Shown: positions 6,139-7,169 of the stretch, one piece after another
Layout of the letters: the number at the start of each line of letters is the position of its first letter
How positions within the stretch are numbered: position 1 is the stretch's first letter
NCBI GenBank assembly: GCA_017936205.1
Contig: JAGBGB010000355.1
Location: 1-7,169 of the forward strand
Length of the DNA stretch: 7,169 nucleotides
Direction of reading: 5' to 3'
Source of the DNA: Oscillospiraceae bacterium
GTDB taxonomy: Bacteria; Bacillota; Clostridia; Oscillospirales; Oscillospiraceae
Position numbers and translations under genes: made by a program
Notes under the pieces: generated by a model
The model's database searches: none
What the model was told of the DNA's origin: nothing
What the model saw: only the letters and a program-made list of their open reading frames with translations

Positions 6139-6873
6139 ATGAAGCTAAGAAATTTGATTCTGATCCTGTGCCTCTGTGCCTTGCTTTGCAGCAGCGTTTT
6201 CGCTACTAAGGATCGCATTCTTCTGTGGGATGAGGCAGATGTTCTCACCGATGCAGAGGAAGAACAGCTCAACAGTCGTCTGGCAGAGATCTTCCGAGAG
6301 GAAGAAATGGATGTAGCAGTGGCTACCGTCACAGAGGTTCCCGGCAGCATAAACAGCTTCGCCGAGAGCTATTACGATTCCCACGGACTGGGACAGGATG
6401 GCATCCTGCTTCTGCTCCTGATCTCTGAGGACGGGAACAGCTATCGCTACACCGCAAAGGGTAAGGCAGCAGATATCTTCAACGATGCAGCCTATGAGAA
6501 GCTGGATGACCGCTGCCTGCCCCATCTAAAGGATCATAACTTTGCCAAAGCCATTGGGGTCTATGCCTCCACTGCAGAGGATCTGATCTCCTCCCACGGC
6601 AAGATCGGTGTAGGCGGGATCATCCTGAGCATTCTGATCGGTGCAGTCCTCAGCTTCCTGATCCCTATGAACATCCTCAAGGGGCAGCTGAAGACCGTCC
6701 GCAGCCAGCCTGCCGCAAGCAGCTATGTTCGGGAGGGCAGCATGGTGCTGACCACCCAGAGTGACAAATTCCTGTACCAGCGGGTGACTCGAGTTGCAAA
6801 GCCCAAGGACACCTCCAACAGCAGCAGAAGTGGCTCCTCCGCCGGACGCAGCGGCCACGGTGGCAGCTTCTGA
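6139..6873 (+). CDS. YdjH-like TPM-domain membrane protein
   Basis: The protein is 244 aa; the start is set by GGAGG 8 nt upstream and by a signal peptide at residues 1-22 (cleavage plausible after SSVFA). Residues about 25-150 are a TPM (TLP18.3/Psb32/MOLO-1) domain, with the typical opening LLWDEADVLTDAEEEQLNSR and the core strand DGILLLLLISED (87-98). This domain should lie outside the membrane. A transmembrane helix follows (about 156-179). A cytosolic tail then carries SDKFLYQRVTRVAKPKD (208-224) and a Ser/Gly end (SGHGGSF), both characteristic of YdjH-type proteins. It follows the previous gene by 14 nt and closes the operon before a strong terminator. TPM proteins are variously described as phosphatases or assembly factors; no activity can be assigned here. 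It is best read as the outward-facing partner of the SPFH/zinc-ribbon complex. Confidence 0.88.
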   Translation: MKLRNLILILCLCALLCSSVFATKDRILLWDEADVLTDAEEEQLNSRLAEIFREEEMDVAVATVTEVPGSINSFAESYYDSHGLGQDGILLLLLISEDGNSYRYTAKGKAADIFNDAAYEKLDDRCLPHLKDHNFAKAIGVYASTAEDLISSHGKIGVGGIILSILIGAVLSFLIPMNILKGQLKTVRSQPAASSYVREGSMVLTTQSDKFLYQRVTRVAKPKDTSNSSRSGSSAGRSGHGGSF

Positions 6874-6900
6874 GAAAATCAAAATTCAAAGGACCATAAC

Positions 6901-6947
6901 ACAGGCTCCGACAGCGGGATTTCCGTTGTCGGAGCCTGTATCTTTTT
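6901..6947 (+). terminator. Strong Rho-independent terminator of the SPFH/zinc-ribbon/TPM operon
   Basis: A perfect 13-bp stem (6901-6913 with 6927-6939) extends with G-T and G-C pairs to a 3-nt loop at 6919-6921. It is followed by TATCTTTTT (T run 6943-6947). It starts 27 nt after the last stop codon. The opposite strand has no T run next to the stem, so it probably works in one direction only. Confidence 0.93.
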
Positions 6948-7169
6948 CAGAAGCCATCACAGCAATGCCAAATTCAAACATATCCGCTCATCAGCTGCAC
7001 AGTTGTCCTTATGTACAAGTCATTTCGTGATATATTTTCGTTTCCGGCAAAAGCTCAAATACTATGCAGAATCCAACGATAGTATATTTCTATTAGGCTA
7101 TCACCTTTCGTAAGCTTACTACCCAATATGGTATTGCTCGCAAGCAAAAGACTGCACCGTGCGTAGGGG
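6948..7169. other. Non-coding tail of the window with no supportable gene
   Basis: This 222-base stretch is AT-rich and has stops in all frames at short intervals. I recognise no RNA gene, promoter pair or protein remnant in it. Only the last roughly 35 bases resemble anything else in the window: the flank and start of the palindromic repeat near 1910-1959. Confidence 0.6.
7154..7169 (+). repeat. Start of a second copy of the palindromic repeat, cut by the window edge
   Basis: GCACCGTGCGTAGGGG matches the left end and flank of the first element (1944-1959) at 14 of 16 positions, including CGTAGGGG without a mismatch. Further upstream, GCTCGCAAGCA (7136-7146) matches 1910-1921 with one base deleted. 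The rest of the copy would lie beyond the window. Confidence 0.5.

Noticed and set aside
6139..6204. TPM protein as a lipoprotein (Cys residues in the signal sequence)
   Set aside because: The residues before the cysteines (e.g. ALLC) do not fit a lipobox with Gly, Ala or Ser next to Cys, and a normal cleavage site follows.

Overview
The window looks like chromosome of a low- to mid-GC Gram-positive gut-type Clostridia bacterium, probably Oscillospiraceae/Ruminococcaceae. This rests on the strong AGGAGG-like ribosome binding sites, TATAAT-type promoters, the protein families present and a GTAGGGGCGCGC-type palindromic repeat. I recall such repeats from these clostridia but could not search for them. 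The lineage is an inference.

Left part (21-1772, minus strand): one half of a heterodimeric ABC exporter, BmrC/TM287-like, with the degenerate ATPase signature (Walker B Glu to Asp, H-loop His to Gln). Its partner half is expected just past the left edge. Then comes a gene-free stretch of about 500 bases (1779-2298). It holds a 153-bp palindromic element with perfect 27-bp inverted ends and nested hairpins, and then the promoter region of the next gene, which carries three 11-bp-phased direct repeats.

Middle (2299-3405, plus strand): a single-gene transcription unit for a self-inhibited class II Fic AMP-transferase with a C-terminal winged helix. It has its own TATAAT promoter and ends at a Rho-independent terminator (3471-3503). 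Its codon use is visibly more AT-rich and less biased than that of the flanking genes.

Right part (3548-6947, plus strand): a compact operon with an extended -10 promoter, three genes and a strong terminator. The genes are a YdjI-like SPFH protein with four C-terminal zinc ribbons, a YdjG-like membrane-anchored double zinc-ribbon protein, and a YdjH-like TPM-domain membrane protein. In Bacillus subtilis the counterparts sit with pspA (ydjF) and form the membrane platform that recruits PspA during envelope stress. Here the three partners occur without pspA and in the order I-G-H. The last 220 bases have no supportable gene and end in what appears to be the start of a second copy of the palindromic repeat.

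The most interesting items are the PspA-less SPFH/zinc-ribbon/TPM membrane module with its recently expanded zinc-ribbon array, the palindromic repeat family, and the phased repeats in front of the Fic gene. Family assignments come from reading motifs and from memory of the families; no database search was possible.
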